Part shown: piece after piece, positions 41,851-53,178 of the stretch | Layout: each line of letters opens with the position of its first letter | Numbering within the stretch: position 1 is the first letter of the stretch | DNA from: Mastigamoeba balamuthi | Lineage: Eukaryota; Evosea; Mastigamoebida; Mastigamoebidae | Length of the DNA: 64,000 nucleotides | NCBI GenBank assembly: GCA_902651635.1 | Contig: CACRSC010000034.1 | Span: forward strand, 66,209-130,208 | Reading direction: 5' to 3' | Translations under genes and position numbers: made by a program | Notes under the pieces: generated by a model | The model's input: the letters and a program-made list of their open reading frames with translations, nothing else | Told to the model about the DNA's origin: nothing | Databases searched by the model: none

Positions 41851-41963
41851 CAGATTCCCTTATCTTTGGGATCTGTGGGATTTGATCAAGTTCGCGGGCT
41901 GTTTGTGCCCTCCAGTTCGTGGCCCCACCGCGGGCGAGTGCAGTCCCATACCACCTATGTGCC

Positions 41964-41972
41964 CGATATTTG
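41964..41972 (+). promoter_or_regulatory. GATATTTG element upstream of the DRAM-like gene
   Basis: Lies about 35 nt before the ATG at 42002, with a further 'gatattt' at 41991-41997. It and the element at 41843-41850 sit in the 182-nt divergent promoter shared by the EF-hand and DRAM-like genes. Confidence 0.35.
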
Positions 41973-42001
41973 TGGATGAGATATTGAGGGGATATTTACA
42001 G

Positions 42002-43229
42002 ATGTTAACTATTCTTGCAGTGACGCTGATGGTGGGCCCTCTACTGTCGACTGTCCGCTCGGGCAAGGCCGCTGCCTGGGGCGTCCGCGGCGGCTGCCTC
42101 CTCGCCGTCTGCACCCTCCTCACGACCCTGGCCATGTGCAAGTCCCAGGGCCACGTCCCGCCCCGCATGTGGCTCCCGCAGGTGCGCACAGCACAGCGCA
42201 GTCCCTCAGCACAGCCCTGCTCGACCGCAGCAGCCCGTCTCAAGCAGCCGCTGGGCACGCGCAGATCTCGCTGACGGGGAACACGGCGCCCGAGAGGTAC
42301 GTGTACGCGGTGGGGCTGACGACGTGCGCAGCTGCGCTGTTCATGGGCGGCCTGCACATGCACCTCCGCGTCCTGCGGCCCCTGCTCTCGGGCGCCTCTG
42401 CCGCCTGGCGCCGGACCAACATCATCGGCGCCATCCTCATCTGCACCGGCAGGTGTGTCTTCTCGTTCTCTGAGAGCGAAAGAAGCAGTGGTCGTGCGAG
42501 ACAGGGAGGGGAGCTGTGGCTTCCCTCTGTTCCTGTCTCTGTTTCTCTTTCGGTTTCTGCCTCTCTTCTGTCTCTTTGCCCTGTTGTCAAACACCTATAC
42601 GCTCTGACTGTTCCTGTTTCCTGTTCCCTGTTCCCTGTTCACTGTCCATGACCTGCTTCTGCTCTCTCTCTCTCTCTCTCTCACCCGTTCCGGTGCTTTA
42701 CTCACGTCGTCGTGTGTGCCACAGCGTGTTCATGGCCACGCAGGCGCTGGTGCCGCTTCCCCTGGGGGCCAGCGAGGCGATGGTTCCCAGCGCGCCTGGT
42801 GTGGCCTCGTCGAGCTCGCGGGCCCCGTTCGAGCTCGGCACGGGCGGCCTGGTGCACGTGACGGCCGCGGGGCTCTTCTTCCTGTTGGCGCTGGCGCACA
42901 CGCTGCTGCTCTGCGTGGCCTACCGCAAGTGCGAGCAGCTCAGGGCTGCCTCGCTGGCTGGCCGCTGGTGGCGCATGCGCTGCTGCGCGCTGGGGTTCGT
43001 GGTGGCAGTGGGCGTCGCCAGCACGGCGGGGAGGCTGGCGTTCGGCGGCGTGTCGCCCGACAACGCGTCCGAGTACGCGGTGGCGGCGCTGGCGCAGTGG
43101 TCGCTCGTGGCGACGCTGCTGGCCGTGTTCGCGTCGTACAGCGCCGAGTTCGACATCGTGGCGGCGGTGCACGAGAGCCCCGCGTGCGAGTACCACACGT
43201 TGGAACCGCCGACGCCCAAGTCCGAGTGA
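42002..43229 (+). CDS. DRAM/Frag1-like multi-pass membrane protein, copy 2
   Basis: Exons 42002-42181, 42265-42452, 42725-43229; introns phase 0 and 2 exactly as in the copy at 22604; 290 residues. The start is uncertain: ATG at 42002 or 42029. TM1 ('GGCLLAVCTLLTTLAMC') leads to 'GHVPPRMWLPQISLTGNTAP' ERYVYAVG, the lumenal loop signature of the family, then TM2 ('LTTCAAALFMGGLHMHLRVL'), TM3 (IIGAILICTGSVFMATQALV), a Ser/Pro-rich loop, 'TAAGLFFLLALAHTLLLCVA', 'CCALGFVVAVGVASTAGRLA' and 'AALAQWSLVATLLAVFASYS'. It ends in an acidic cytosolic tail. Likely an endolysosomal or Golgi membrane protein. Confidence 0.78.
42661..42682. repeat. (CT)n microsatellite
   Basis: Pyrimidine dinucleotide tract inside intron 2 of the DRAM-like gene, part of a long polypyrimidine stretch before the acceptor. 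Confidence 0.85.
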
Positions 43230-43468
43230 GCGTTGGCTTGCCGGGCACTCGAGAAAACACAAGTCAATTGCAGTTCTGGCACTTTGTGGTTGGAGCCCGG
43301 CTGCATACACCGAGTGGTGACGAACGCTGGCCTCAATGAGGAGCATAGGATCACCCTGGCTGCAGCTCGTGGCGCCAGAACTTGCCCGCCCCCAAGAAAT
43401 ATCGGGTAGATCCGCGGACTGAATCAGATGATGCTATTTTTGGCACCTCACAGCGCACAGAGAATACA

Positions 43469-46400
43469 ATGGCGGACACCCCGAAGCCGACCAGTGTGCC
43501 CCCCACGCCGGGCGTGTCCACCGCCAGGGCCCCGGAATCGCCCGGGAAGCCCTCCAGCTCGCCGGGCCGCACCTCCCGCGGCACGGCGCGCAAGACCATC
43601 CGCAACAGTTGCGCTCCTTCTCCGCCGCCCCTCTGGGCGCTCAGCTCAGCTCAGCGCCCGCTGACTCGGCTGGTGCGCGCGGGCACAGTGCTGCAGGAGC
43701 GGGCGGCCAAGGTGGACCTGGCGTCGGTGCTGGTGGAGCTGGAGAACAGGGAGCGGGCGCAGCTGGTGGCCCTGCCGTTCAAGTCGTCGCAGTTCCAGGC
43801 GCCCGAGGCGCACATCTCGCGGCTCGAGTACACGACGAGCCAGCTCAACCAGATCAACAGGCGCGTAGGCACCGTCATCCGCGACTACGAGACCGTCGCC
43901 GAGCAGGACGACGTCGTGCAGATCGTCGACAGCGAGCAGGACGGCGACGCCGCGCAGAGCCTCTACGACATCAAGAGCATCCTCGCCGACAGCAAGGGCA
44001 AGGTGCGCCAGATACCCGCAGATCCGCGTATCTTCGCGGGGTGCGATATCTCGCAGATAAGATTCCAGGATCTCGAGGCGGTGCTTGTGAGGGAGAAAAA
44101 TGCTCAGTTCTGCTTTTTTTGAATTGCCTGCAGGTCAAAGTGCTGGTGGTGGACTACGACAAGCTGTGCATGGACCGCGAGGAGGTGCTCAAGTCGCTGC
44201 GGCAGTGGTTCGCGCTGGCGTCGAGCGACCAGATGGACGGGCTGCTGCTCGAGGGCGAGGAGGAGGAGGACAAGCCCGTGGCCGGGGGCCCCGACCCCCT
44301 GAACCTCTTCATCGACGACCAGCGCCAGGCCAAGGGCAAGCTGACCGAGATCTACTCGGACCTGCTCGACAGCTGCCAGAAGCAGCTGCGGACGGCCCAG
44401 CAGGCCAGCGCCGAGGCCGCGTTCACGATGGCCGACAGGGACTCGCTGCTGGCCGACAAGCAGCGCCTGCAGGACGACCTCGCGTCGACGGTAGAGCGCG
44501 TCCGCGAGGCCGAGTCGCGGGCGGTGACGTTCCAGCGGGCGCTGGAGAAGCGGACCGAGGAGCTGCGGCAGGCGCGGCAGAAGGAGGAGACGAGGCTCGC
44601 GGAGCTCAAGCAGGAGATGCACGCGGCGGGGCAGAAGGCCCGCGAGCGCGAGACAGAGCTCACGGGCGAGGTCGACCAGCTGCAGAAGCGCCTGGCAAAG
44701 ATGAAGGAGCGCCTCGACAAGGCCATCGTCGAGCACTACTCGGCCGGCCAGCAGATGGCCGACCCCAACTCCTCCACGCAGGCCGCCCTGCTCGAGCCCT
44801 CGCTCGACGGAGCCGACAGCGTTGACGTGCGTTCTGCCCCCGACGGCCTCGCAGCGGAGCTAACTCGGGTGGTGCGCAGACCGAGGAGATGGAGAAGTGC
44901 AAGAAGGAGGCCGAGGGCAAGGTCGCGGCGCTCGAGAGGCAGCTCAAGGGGCAGGAGATGGCGTTCCAGCAGGAGCTCGAGACGCTGCGGCAGAAGAAGG
45001 AGGAGGAGATGGCCGGGAAGCTCAGCAGGCAGAAGCAGCAGTACGAGCGCATACTCCAGAAGCTGCGCGAGGACAACGCGGCGCACATCCGCGACCTCGA
45101 GAACCAGCACAAGAAGGTCTACGAGCAGCAGGCCCAGCGCCTGACCACCGCCATGAACTCACGCGACCAGCAGCTCCTCATCGAGTGCGCCATTTGGCGT
45201 TGCTTTTCTTCCCCTCGGCATCCATCGCTCAGCAGCGCTCTGTCCCCTCCTCCCTCCATCCCCTCGCAGGTCGCTGCAGGCGGGGTTCACCGAGCGGCTG
45301 CAGGCGATGAAAGACTCGATGACGCGCGACTTTGCGCAGGAGAAGGAGGAGATCAACAAGGAGAACCTGCGCAAGGAGATCGAGATGCAGAAGGAGTACG
45401 CGGCCAAGCTCGCCCAGTCGCAGGCCACGTGGCAGCGGCAGTACCAGGCGCAGGCGGCCAACATGGAGGAGAAGCAGCAGAACCAGCTCAAGGACACTCT
45501 CTCGCAGTCGGACCTCTCCGAGGCCAAGTACTCGAGCATCATGTGCGAGATCCTCGACCCCCAATTGAATTTGCTATCGAAATTCTCGCGTACTCACTGG
45601 CCAAACGAACAAACGCAAATAATGCCAGTGGGAAGCTGAACGAGGACATGGCGCGGTTCCAGAAGATGGCGGAGGACGCCCAGGTCGAGGTGGCCAAGAA
45701 GGACCGGGCGCTGCAGGCGGTGCAGGAGAAGTACGAGTCTGCGACGCGGGAGATCCAGAACCTCAAGCTCGACGTCATGCAGCGTTCGCAGAACCAGCGC
45801 CAGGCGACCTCTGCCGAGTCGCGGCTGTCGTCGGCTTCGGCCGCGGCCAGCAGGGCGAGCTCGTCCAAGCGGACGTCGTCTGTGGACCTGATCAGCCGCG
45901 AGGAGTTTGACAAGCAGATCGACTCGATGCGCAAGGAGCTCGAGAACGTGCGCGTCAAGGAGGTCCAGCGGATCCGCACGCAGATGGCGCAGGAGCGGCA
46001 GACGGCGCTGCAGCAGGCCAGCCACTCGTTCGACATCGAGAAGCGCCTGTGGAAGGACAAGATGGAGTACCTCGTCGCGCAGTTCCGCACGACGGGCAAG
46101 ACCAAGGGCATGCAGACCGACGCCATCGCCGTCGGCAGCACCAGCAGGGCCAACAGCGCCGCCCCCTTCGCCCCAACAGCCCAGGGCGGCGTCGGGACCG
46201 CCGCAGCCACGGGCGACGAGAAGCCGCCGACGGACGAGGAGGCCCGCTCTGCCCAGCTCGACATCAACGCGCAGCGCATCGCGCAGCTCAAGGAGGTACT
46301 CGAGCCTCTCCGTCCCACAGCGTTGCGTGCATGCAGGACTGACGCTGGAGACCCCGCAGCAACTCAGCTCGCAGCTGGCGGCGAAGTCGGAGACAATGCT

Positions 46401-49400
46401 GTCGCTCAGCGGTCTGCACGAAGGCTCCGGGGCTCCGACAGACCGCGGCAAACTGCAGGAACTCGAGCTGACGATTCAATTCCTGCAGAAGGAGCTCGCG
46501 CTCGAGGAGAAGCGCAGGAACCAGTGCGTGCCTCCCGGCCTCTGCTCCCCTCCTGGACGCTCTGACTGACTCGCTGCGCGCAGGCTGCAGGGCGGAGGCG
46601 ACGCCCTGATCGCCGACGAGCACATGCCGACGATCACGAGCGCGGTGGTCGAGATGGCCGACCCAGAGGTGGCCCAGCGGCTGAGCGTTGCCGAGGCCGA
46701 GGTGGCCAGGCTGAAGCCCTTCGAGGCGGAGGTGGCGAGCCTGCGGGCCAAGGTGGCCTCGCTCGAGGCGCGCATCGCCAACATCGTCGACCAGTCGAGC
46801 CAGGAGGGCAAGCTCTTCGGCGCGTCGCGCGACGCGTTCGCGAGGGCGAGCCAGCGCAAGATCGAGGAGCTCGACGCGCACATGAAGATCATCCAGGACG
46901 AGATGACCCGCGGCGAGGTCGACCCCCATGAGGCGCTCATGATCGCACAGAGAAGCCAGGCGGAGATGGTGCGCTTTGGAGAGGGTCTCTCTTCTCTCCC
47001 TAAGTCACTCTGTTTTTCTGCCGCTGTGCCCCTGTGACCCGCGGGCATACACTCTGTGGTACTCCGTCCATGCCTGTGCCCTGTGGCGCTTTCTGTTATG
47101 GCCTCGCTGTCACGCTGTCAGTGCCTGTGTGCTGTAAACGTGATTCTGTGTCTCTCTCACGCTCCCACTCTCCTACAACGACTTGCATCCCCGTGGTCTC
47201 GAACTCAACTTGAACACAGATGAAAGAGCTGCTCGAGGCAAACGACAAGCACAAGGACGAGGTCTCGCGCATCATCGACTCGCTCAACGACAAGATCGCC
47301 CAGCTGACCGAGGAGAACGAGCGGCTGCAGTCGGGCGTCGTTGAGAAGATGACGGGGACCCAGCAGGCCGAGGCCGCCGAGGACATTGTGGCGCAGACGG
47401 CGCTCGAGGGGGCGCTCAAGTCGGAGAAGGAGCTGCTGGCCAAGGTGGCGTTCCTCGAGTCGAAGCTGGCGTCGCTGCAGGAGGTCGAGAAGGCCGTCAG
47501 CGGCCGCGACGAGGAGCTGAAGAAGCTCATGGAGATGGCGCAGAAGCAGAACGACGAGAAGGACGCCTCGCCGCAGAAGAACGTCATGGCCATGGAGCAC
47601 TCGATCCTCGTCGCAACCATCACGGACCTCAGAAACTCGCTCGACAAGGAGCGCGAGGCCCGCAAGAACGACGAGAAGCAGTTCAAGGCCGAGGTCTCCA
47701 ACGAGAAGAAGCTCCTCACGCAGCGCCACGACGCGGTACGGGCTGCCTCGCTGGGTGCGCACGGATCCTCACTGTGTCTGCCTACCTTTGCAACGTGACA
47801 GTTCGTCAAGGAGATCACAGAGAACTTCGAGAGGCGCATCTCAGGGCTGACGCAGGCGCTGACCGCGAGCCTCGAGGACCACGAGCTGGTGCGGCTGGGC
47901 CCCTCCCAGAGGCGATGCCCACTCTCTGACGCGATGCTTTGCGTGTCTTCCCAACCAGATCTCGACGCTGATGAAGGAGACCGACGCCAAGCTCGAGGGC
48001 GCGGAGATGGTGCACAAGAACAACGTGCAGCGGCTGCAGGACGAGATGGCCAAGGTACAGGCAGAGCACGAGTCGGAGCTCGAGAAGCTCAAGAGCGACG
48101 AGAGCAACGAGTCGGACAAGATGCGCAACCTCCTGGACAAGCTGCGCTACGAGTGCAACATCCTGATGGAGGAGGAGAGCTCCACCAAGCCCAGGACCGG
48201 CAAACTCGTGCGCCCGCTCACACACCACGCGCAGGGCAGGGGCCATGCACCACATGGCGCCAGAGAGCGCAATCGTGACGCACGTTCAAACAGGGGTGCA
48301 TATGCGACATCGACTCGACAATGAAGTGCCCGATCCACAACCCGGAGGGGTTCGACGCTGGGCTCCCCGCGGACAGGCAGGACGGCGGGGCCACGGCCAT
48401 CGGGACAGCGCCGTCGCGTTCCAGCTCGCTGAGGACCGTCATGTTCATGGAGCCGCCAGCCGAGGGGAAGGAGGGCGTGCAGCAGGCTCCTTCCCAGGGA
48501 GAGGGCTCTGCCTACCAGGAGATCTCCTCGCTGCTCAAGGCACGCGAGCTTCCCTCTACGCACCGCTGCAACTGACTGCCCTCGCCAGACCGCTGCGACC
48601 AAGACAGTCGACCCACAGCAGCTCAAGGACGCCAACCAGAAGGTGCTCAACCTGCAGTACGAGCTCCTGCAGGCCAAGGACACCATCGTCAAGCAGCAGC
48701 AGTGCGCCCGGACGAGAGAGACTTAATGTGCGCGCGTGTCGCAATCAATTGACGCGGTCCCCGTGTGCAGCGCGCTGGCCATGATCCAGAACTCGGCGCA
48801 CAAGGTCGACTACGAGCAGGCGGTGATGTGGGGGGACTACCAGTCCAAGATACAGAGCCAGCAGCAGATCATCCAGGGCCTCAAGCAGATGTACGCCGAG
48901 CAGCAGGACAAGATGCAGTCGGCGCAGGAGGAGTCTGGCAGGCTGCGCGCGGGCCGCGAGTCGCTCGAGATGACCATCAAGCAGAAGGACGTCACGATCG
49001 ACGACCTCAAGCAGCAGCTGTCGCAGCTGCGCCGGCAGATGCACCTCCAGGAGGCCCAGAACAAGCTGCTCGCCAACGCCCGCCCGCGCGGCCGCTCGGC
49101 CGGCGTCGACATGGGCATGGGGATGGCCAACGGCGCGGTCCCGCCCCTCAGCGCCCTCGCCAAGCTCGTGCAGCAGGGAGCAGCCGTGCCCGCGTCCAAG
49201 CTCAAGCAGCTCGAGGGTGAGCGCTCTCATTCCGTGGGCGCATTTTGCCGCACGCAATTGCACTTACACGTTTCGCAAACACCGACAGATGCCGTGTACG
49301 GGTTTGATGAGAGCCAGCTGGACGACGAGGGCAGGAGGAGGAGGCAGGTGGCGCTGGAGCTGTTCGAGAGGGACAGGGACCTCAGGCAGGAGAGGATGGC

Positions 49401-50317
49401 TGCGGCGTACCAGAACCTGCGGGCCAAGTACCAGCTGCGCGACCTCGAGGAGCGCCTGGCCCAGCTGCAGCCCAACGACAAGCTCAGCCGCGCGCTGCAG
49501 AAGATGCAGGAGCGGCACCAGATCGCCCTGCGCGAGTGGGCCCGGCGCAAGGAGCAGCTCGTCGAGATGCGCCGCAGGCACCTCACGCTGGTCATGCAGG
49601 CCTTCTCGGACTTTGTCGTCTACAACCCGCAGAACAACGCGAGGTTCAAGCACTTCAGCGTCATCGCGGGGCAGGCCGCTGCCGCCGGGATGCAGCAGCC
49701 GGGACAGGCGCAGATGGCCCAGCCCGCCCACGCGCCCGGTCCCGGGAGCGAGCCGTACGAGGACCCCGGCGTGCCCGAGCACTTCACGCCGGGAATGGTG
49801 GCGTCGTTCGGGCGTCCGCTGAGCGCCTCGGCCCGCATTCAGAACACTGTGCGTCCCTTGGGTTGGACCGCTCTTTCCTTTGCTGACGCAGTGGGCTCGC
49901 AGAAACACATCATGGCGCCCGGCAAGATGGCCCCCATGATGGCGCAGGGCCAGAGCGAGAACCCCGAGATGATTCTGGGCCTCTGCGGCAAGGGTCTGAT
50001 CCGAGGGCAAGAGGACGAGTACGCCACTGCTCCGCTCTCACGCTCGGTGGCTCACTCGGAGCGTACAGCGGGCTCGCGATGGTGAGACGACCGCAGAAGG
50101 AGCCCAAGGAGTCCAAGGACGAGGACGAGCACTGGCCACCCATCAAGTCGCTCATCCAGCGCCCGCGGAGCCAATCGACAGAGTGCGTGCATCATGCTCA
50201 TGGTGGTCGATGTACTGACGGATTGTTGGCTGCAGGAGAAACAGGGATGCAGTGGTTCCTCTGCCGCCAATCACTGGCACACAGACAGGAAGGCCTGCCA
50301 GCACAGGGCATTTGTGA
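43469..50317 (+). CDS. Large coiled-coil cytoskeletal-type protein, 18 exons
   Basis: Exon ends by phase and splice sites: 43469-43607, 43650-44002, 44134-44826, 44880-45184, 45270-45542, 45629-46295, 46360-46523, 46584-46968, 47220-47735, 47802-47888, 47959-48207, 48294-48539, 48589-48701, 48771-49216, 49289-49852, 49892-50006, 50069-50182, 50236-50317; about 1,836 residues. A Ser/Pro N-terminus precedes almost continuous heptad coiled coil ('QKRLAKMKERLDKAIVEHYS', 'QEKEEINKENLRKEIEMQKE', 'NDKIAQLTEENERLQSGVVE'), broken by Ser-rich linkers and a CxC...C segment (CICDIDSTMKCPIHNPEG). The C-terminal region ('RHLTLVMQAFSDFVVYNPQN') is less repetitive, and the end is basic with KSLIQRPRSQSTE. 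Introns 12 and 16 look GC-AG. The acceptor of exon 7 and the last three joins are least certain. Centrosomal, flagellar or Golgi scaffold are all possible; no family recognised. Confidence 0.75.
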
Positions 50318-50406
50318 GCTCTTCTTGTACCATAGACAGGCCAACTGTAGTCGGAGAACATCAGACAACTTTTTTCCTCGGTGACGTGGCTGAGTTGTCT
50401 CGATGG

Positions 50407-50786
50407 AAGACTTGTGCTCTAGAAGGGCTGCAGTGGATGTGGAGCATCTTAAGTGCTGAGGCCTTGGAAAGTCATGCCAGACAAAGCAATGACATTTGTA
50501 GACATTGGTTTGCGCCTATTGAAGCACATATTTTGAAATACAATAAGCTCGGCGTGGTATGTGAAGCTGCTGTGGATGTTTTGCTGCTGTTGATATTCCA
50601 CATCGCGCACAGAGAGGGGGACACGAGGCCACGCTGCATCTCATTGAGCACGATCTGGCCGTGTCCGCCAGACAGAGCCCACGCGGCCACCACCGGGTCC
50701 GTGCCTGTGGAAGGAGGAGCCTTGCTGTGACTTGCAGCTGGTGCTAGGGCAAAGACTTGTGCTCTAGAAGGGCTGCAGTGGATGTG
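50407..50786. repeat. Pair of 35-nt perfect direct repeats
   Basis: The sequence starting 'aagacttgtgctctagaagg' occurs at 50407-50441 and again at 50752-50786 with no mismatch, 345 nt apart, in a 727-nt intergenic stretch (50318-51044) that otherwise shows no supported gene. Confidence 0.85.
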
Positions 50787-51044
50787 TGGGTGGTAGTGGT
50801 GACGCATTCTCTGAGACCCAACTAGGCAGGTGCTAACAGATGAGTGTTGCCGAAAGGAGCGCACTGGCCTATCGTGTCTCCTCACCTGTGGCGCAGGGTG
50901 GCGGGGGGGTGCTCCATCGGGCAGCTGACGTCGGCAGACGCGAGCAGCGTAACATAGGTGCACAGCCGCCACCCAACAGATATTCCCCCCGTGTCGAAGA
51001 AGATCCTCCCCGTGTCCGACACTCACGCAGCACGCAGCGCACAC

Positions 51045-52718
51045 ATGTCGACGCAGCGCAAGCAGGTCGACCTCAAGAGTGCGCCCTGCCCCCTCCCTCC
51101 CCACCCCCACTACTGCCAGCCGGGCTGAGCACAGCTCTGTGCGCTCCCCAGTCATCCTGGTGGGCGACAGCGGTGTGGGCAAGACGAACCTCGTCTCGCG
51201 CTTCGTGGGCCGCGAGCCCGAGCCCCGCACGCAGTCGACCGTCGGCGTCGAGTTCGCCCAGCGCGCCGTCGACGTGCGCGCACACGCGGCCGCGCGCGTG
51301 CAGGTGTGGGACACGGCGGGACAGGAGCGCTTCCTGAGCGTCACGCGCGCGCACTACCGCGGGGCCCACGGCGCCCTCGTCGTCGCCGCAGCCGACAGCC
51401 CCGCGTCGCTCGCCAACGCCCGCTGGTGGCTCACCGAGCTCCGCCAGAACACCTGCAGGGGCCCCGGCGGCGCAGAGTGCGTCGTCGAGCTCGTCCTCAA
51501 CAAGGCGCGTCGCGTCGCCTCTCGGGAGTGACGTGGCGCGGCGGCGACTGGGCCTGAGCGGGGCGGGGGGCAGCGGCGGCGGCTTCTTGTCATCTTTTGC
51601 ATTTTCTCTTGAGTTGACGTGGTCGTGTGTGCGTTATACGTCACTGCTACGTCCCTTCGCAGAACGACGCGTGCGGGCGTGAGGGGGTGTTGTCTTCATG
51701 AATGATTGTCTCTCGGGCCAGGCGCTGAAACGTCACTGCTGCGTCACTGCGCACAGAGTGACGTGCAGGCGAGGAAGGTCAAGACAGAGGAGGCCAGCGA
51801 GTGGGCCAAGGACAACGGCCTGCTGTTCGCCGAGACGTCGGCCAAGGACTCGACCAACGTCGAGGAGGCCTTCATGACGCTCGTCCGCGGTGCCCTCCCC
51901 ACGCCCCAAGTGCCCCCCTCGCGCGTCGCCTACCCAGCTGACCCGACTGCGTTGCCGCGGCGGACACTGCCACCCTCCCAGCGATCTGCGACAGGCTGGC
52001 GCCGCCCCCGGAGACGGTGCAGTGCGAGCTCGCGTTCGTGGGCGACGCGGGCGTCGGCAAGTCGACGATGCTGAGGTTCCACCCCGAGTGCGCGCTCGAG
52101 CACCGCGCCGCGCCCTCGGCCCCCGGTGGCCGCAAGCCCTGCGCCTCCTCGCTGTCGCTGACCGTCGGCGACGACGGCAGCGTCCCCGGCGTCAGCTTCC
52201 GCATCCACTGCGTCGCCTGCGACCGCGTCCGCGAAGAGACCTCTCCCCTGCCCCTCTCCTCACCCTCGCGCGGGCTCACGCAGGCCGACGCGGAGGTGCT
52301 GGGCCGCGCCAACGCCGTCGCCGTCGTGTTCTCGGTGGGCTGCACCGAGTCGTTCCGCAGCGCCGAGTCGTGGGTGCGGCAGGTGCGCAAGGCCGCGCCG
52401 GGCGCCGTCGTGGTGCTCGTCGCCAACAAGTGCGACCTCGCCGGGCAGGACCGCTACGTCTCGGGCGAGGAGGCTCTGGCGTGGGCGCAGCGGTGCTGCG
52501 ACCGGCCGTTCTACCACGAGACGTCGCGGGCAGCGCCGGGCAGCGTCTGGCAGGCCGTGGAGGACATGTGCTGGGCCGTGCGCGACAGGGGCCACGGGCC
52601 CAGGGCGCAGATGGACCGCGAGATCGACAGCGGCGACGCGCAGTCGTTCAAGCTGTCGGCCAGCAGGGGCTTTGGCGGCGGCGGTGCTGCTGCTGCGAAG
52701 GAGCTGTGCTCCTGCTGA
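51045..52718 (+). CDS. Tandem Rab: two Rab-like G domains in one protein
   Basis: Exons 51045-51078, 51152-51504, 51757-51889, 51982-52226, 52284-52718; 399 residues. Domain 1 is a complete Rab: the first splice makes 'DLKIILVGDSGVGKTNLVSR' (G1), then STVGVEF (RabF1/switch I), 'WDTAGQERFLSVTRAHYRGA' (G3), NKSD (G4, created by a GC-AG intron between NK and SD) and ETSAKD (G5). Exon 3 leads, in phase and without a stop, into domain 2: 'AFVGDAGVGKSTMLRF' (G1), no DTAGQ motif, NKCDLAG (G4), ETSR (degenerate G5). The chain ends KELCSC, a CxC geranylgeranylation motif. So a canonical GTPase is followed by a probably hydrolysis-defective one that carries the membrane anchor. The splice at 51890-51981 that links them is phase 1 (CGCG|GTGCCC...TCCCAG). 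Confidence 0.82.
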
Positions 52719-53148
52719 GGCGTCCACCCGGCGTGGCTGAGGCGAGACCCCTGTGTGCTTGTGTGTCACGTGTGAGCTGTGTGTTATGCACCGGGCTGGG
52801 ACCCACGCGACTGCGCACGACTGTGAAGAACACCAACGCGTTGCCTGCGGTACCGCACGCTGCCCTGCCCCGAGTTTCCCACACTCGGCGCGTGTGAAAG
52901 ACGGCTTGTTTGTAGTGGTCGTGAGTCCTGTCCAGGAAAGTAGCGGCGCTGTTCACAATTGAAAGCGAATAACCTGGACTCCACAGGCGGTGCACTTCTG
53001 TCTACTAGACAAGGAATTCCCGGTTTTCCTTGCGCCCAATGGCCCAGCGCAAATGCCTGTCCCAATGCTGCCCGTAGCAGCCAGCTCGACCAGGCCGGGA
53101 CACAGGGCCGCTGTGGGATGCGGGAGGGGGGAGGAAAATGCAAGGCAG
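52719..53148. other. Intergenic, nothing recognised
   Basis: Short ORFs only. The last ~10 nt begin the 41-nt repeat that abuts the truncated four-TM copy. Confidence 0.45.
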
Positions 53149-53178
53149 TCAGAGGGATCCTGTTGTCTTCTTCTGTGT
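53138..53178. repeat. About 40-nt repeat shared with 61024-61062 (copy at the broken gene)
   Basis: 'atgcaaggcagtcagaggga' followed by tcctgttgtct...tctgtg; the 61-kb copy differs by two substitutions and a 3-nt indel. This copy sits at the junction where four-TM copy C loses its homology to the family. Confidence 0.75.

Noticed and set aside
42661-42690. (CT)n tract as a coding repeat
   Set aside because: It falls inside a phase-2 intron whose removal restores alignment with the other DRAM-like copy.
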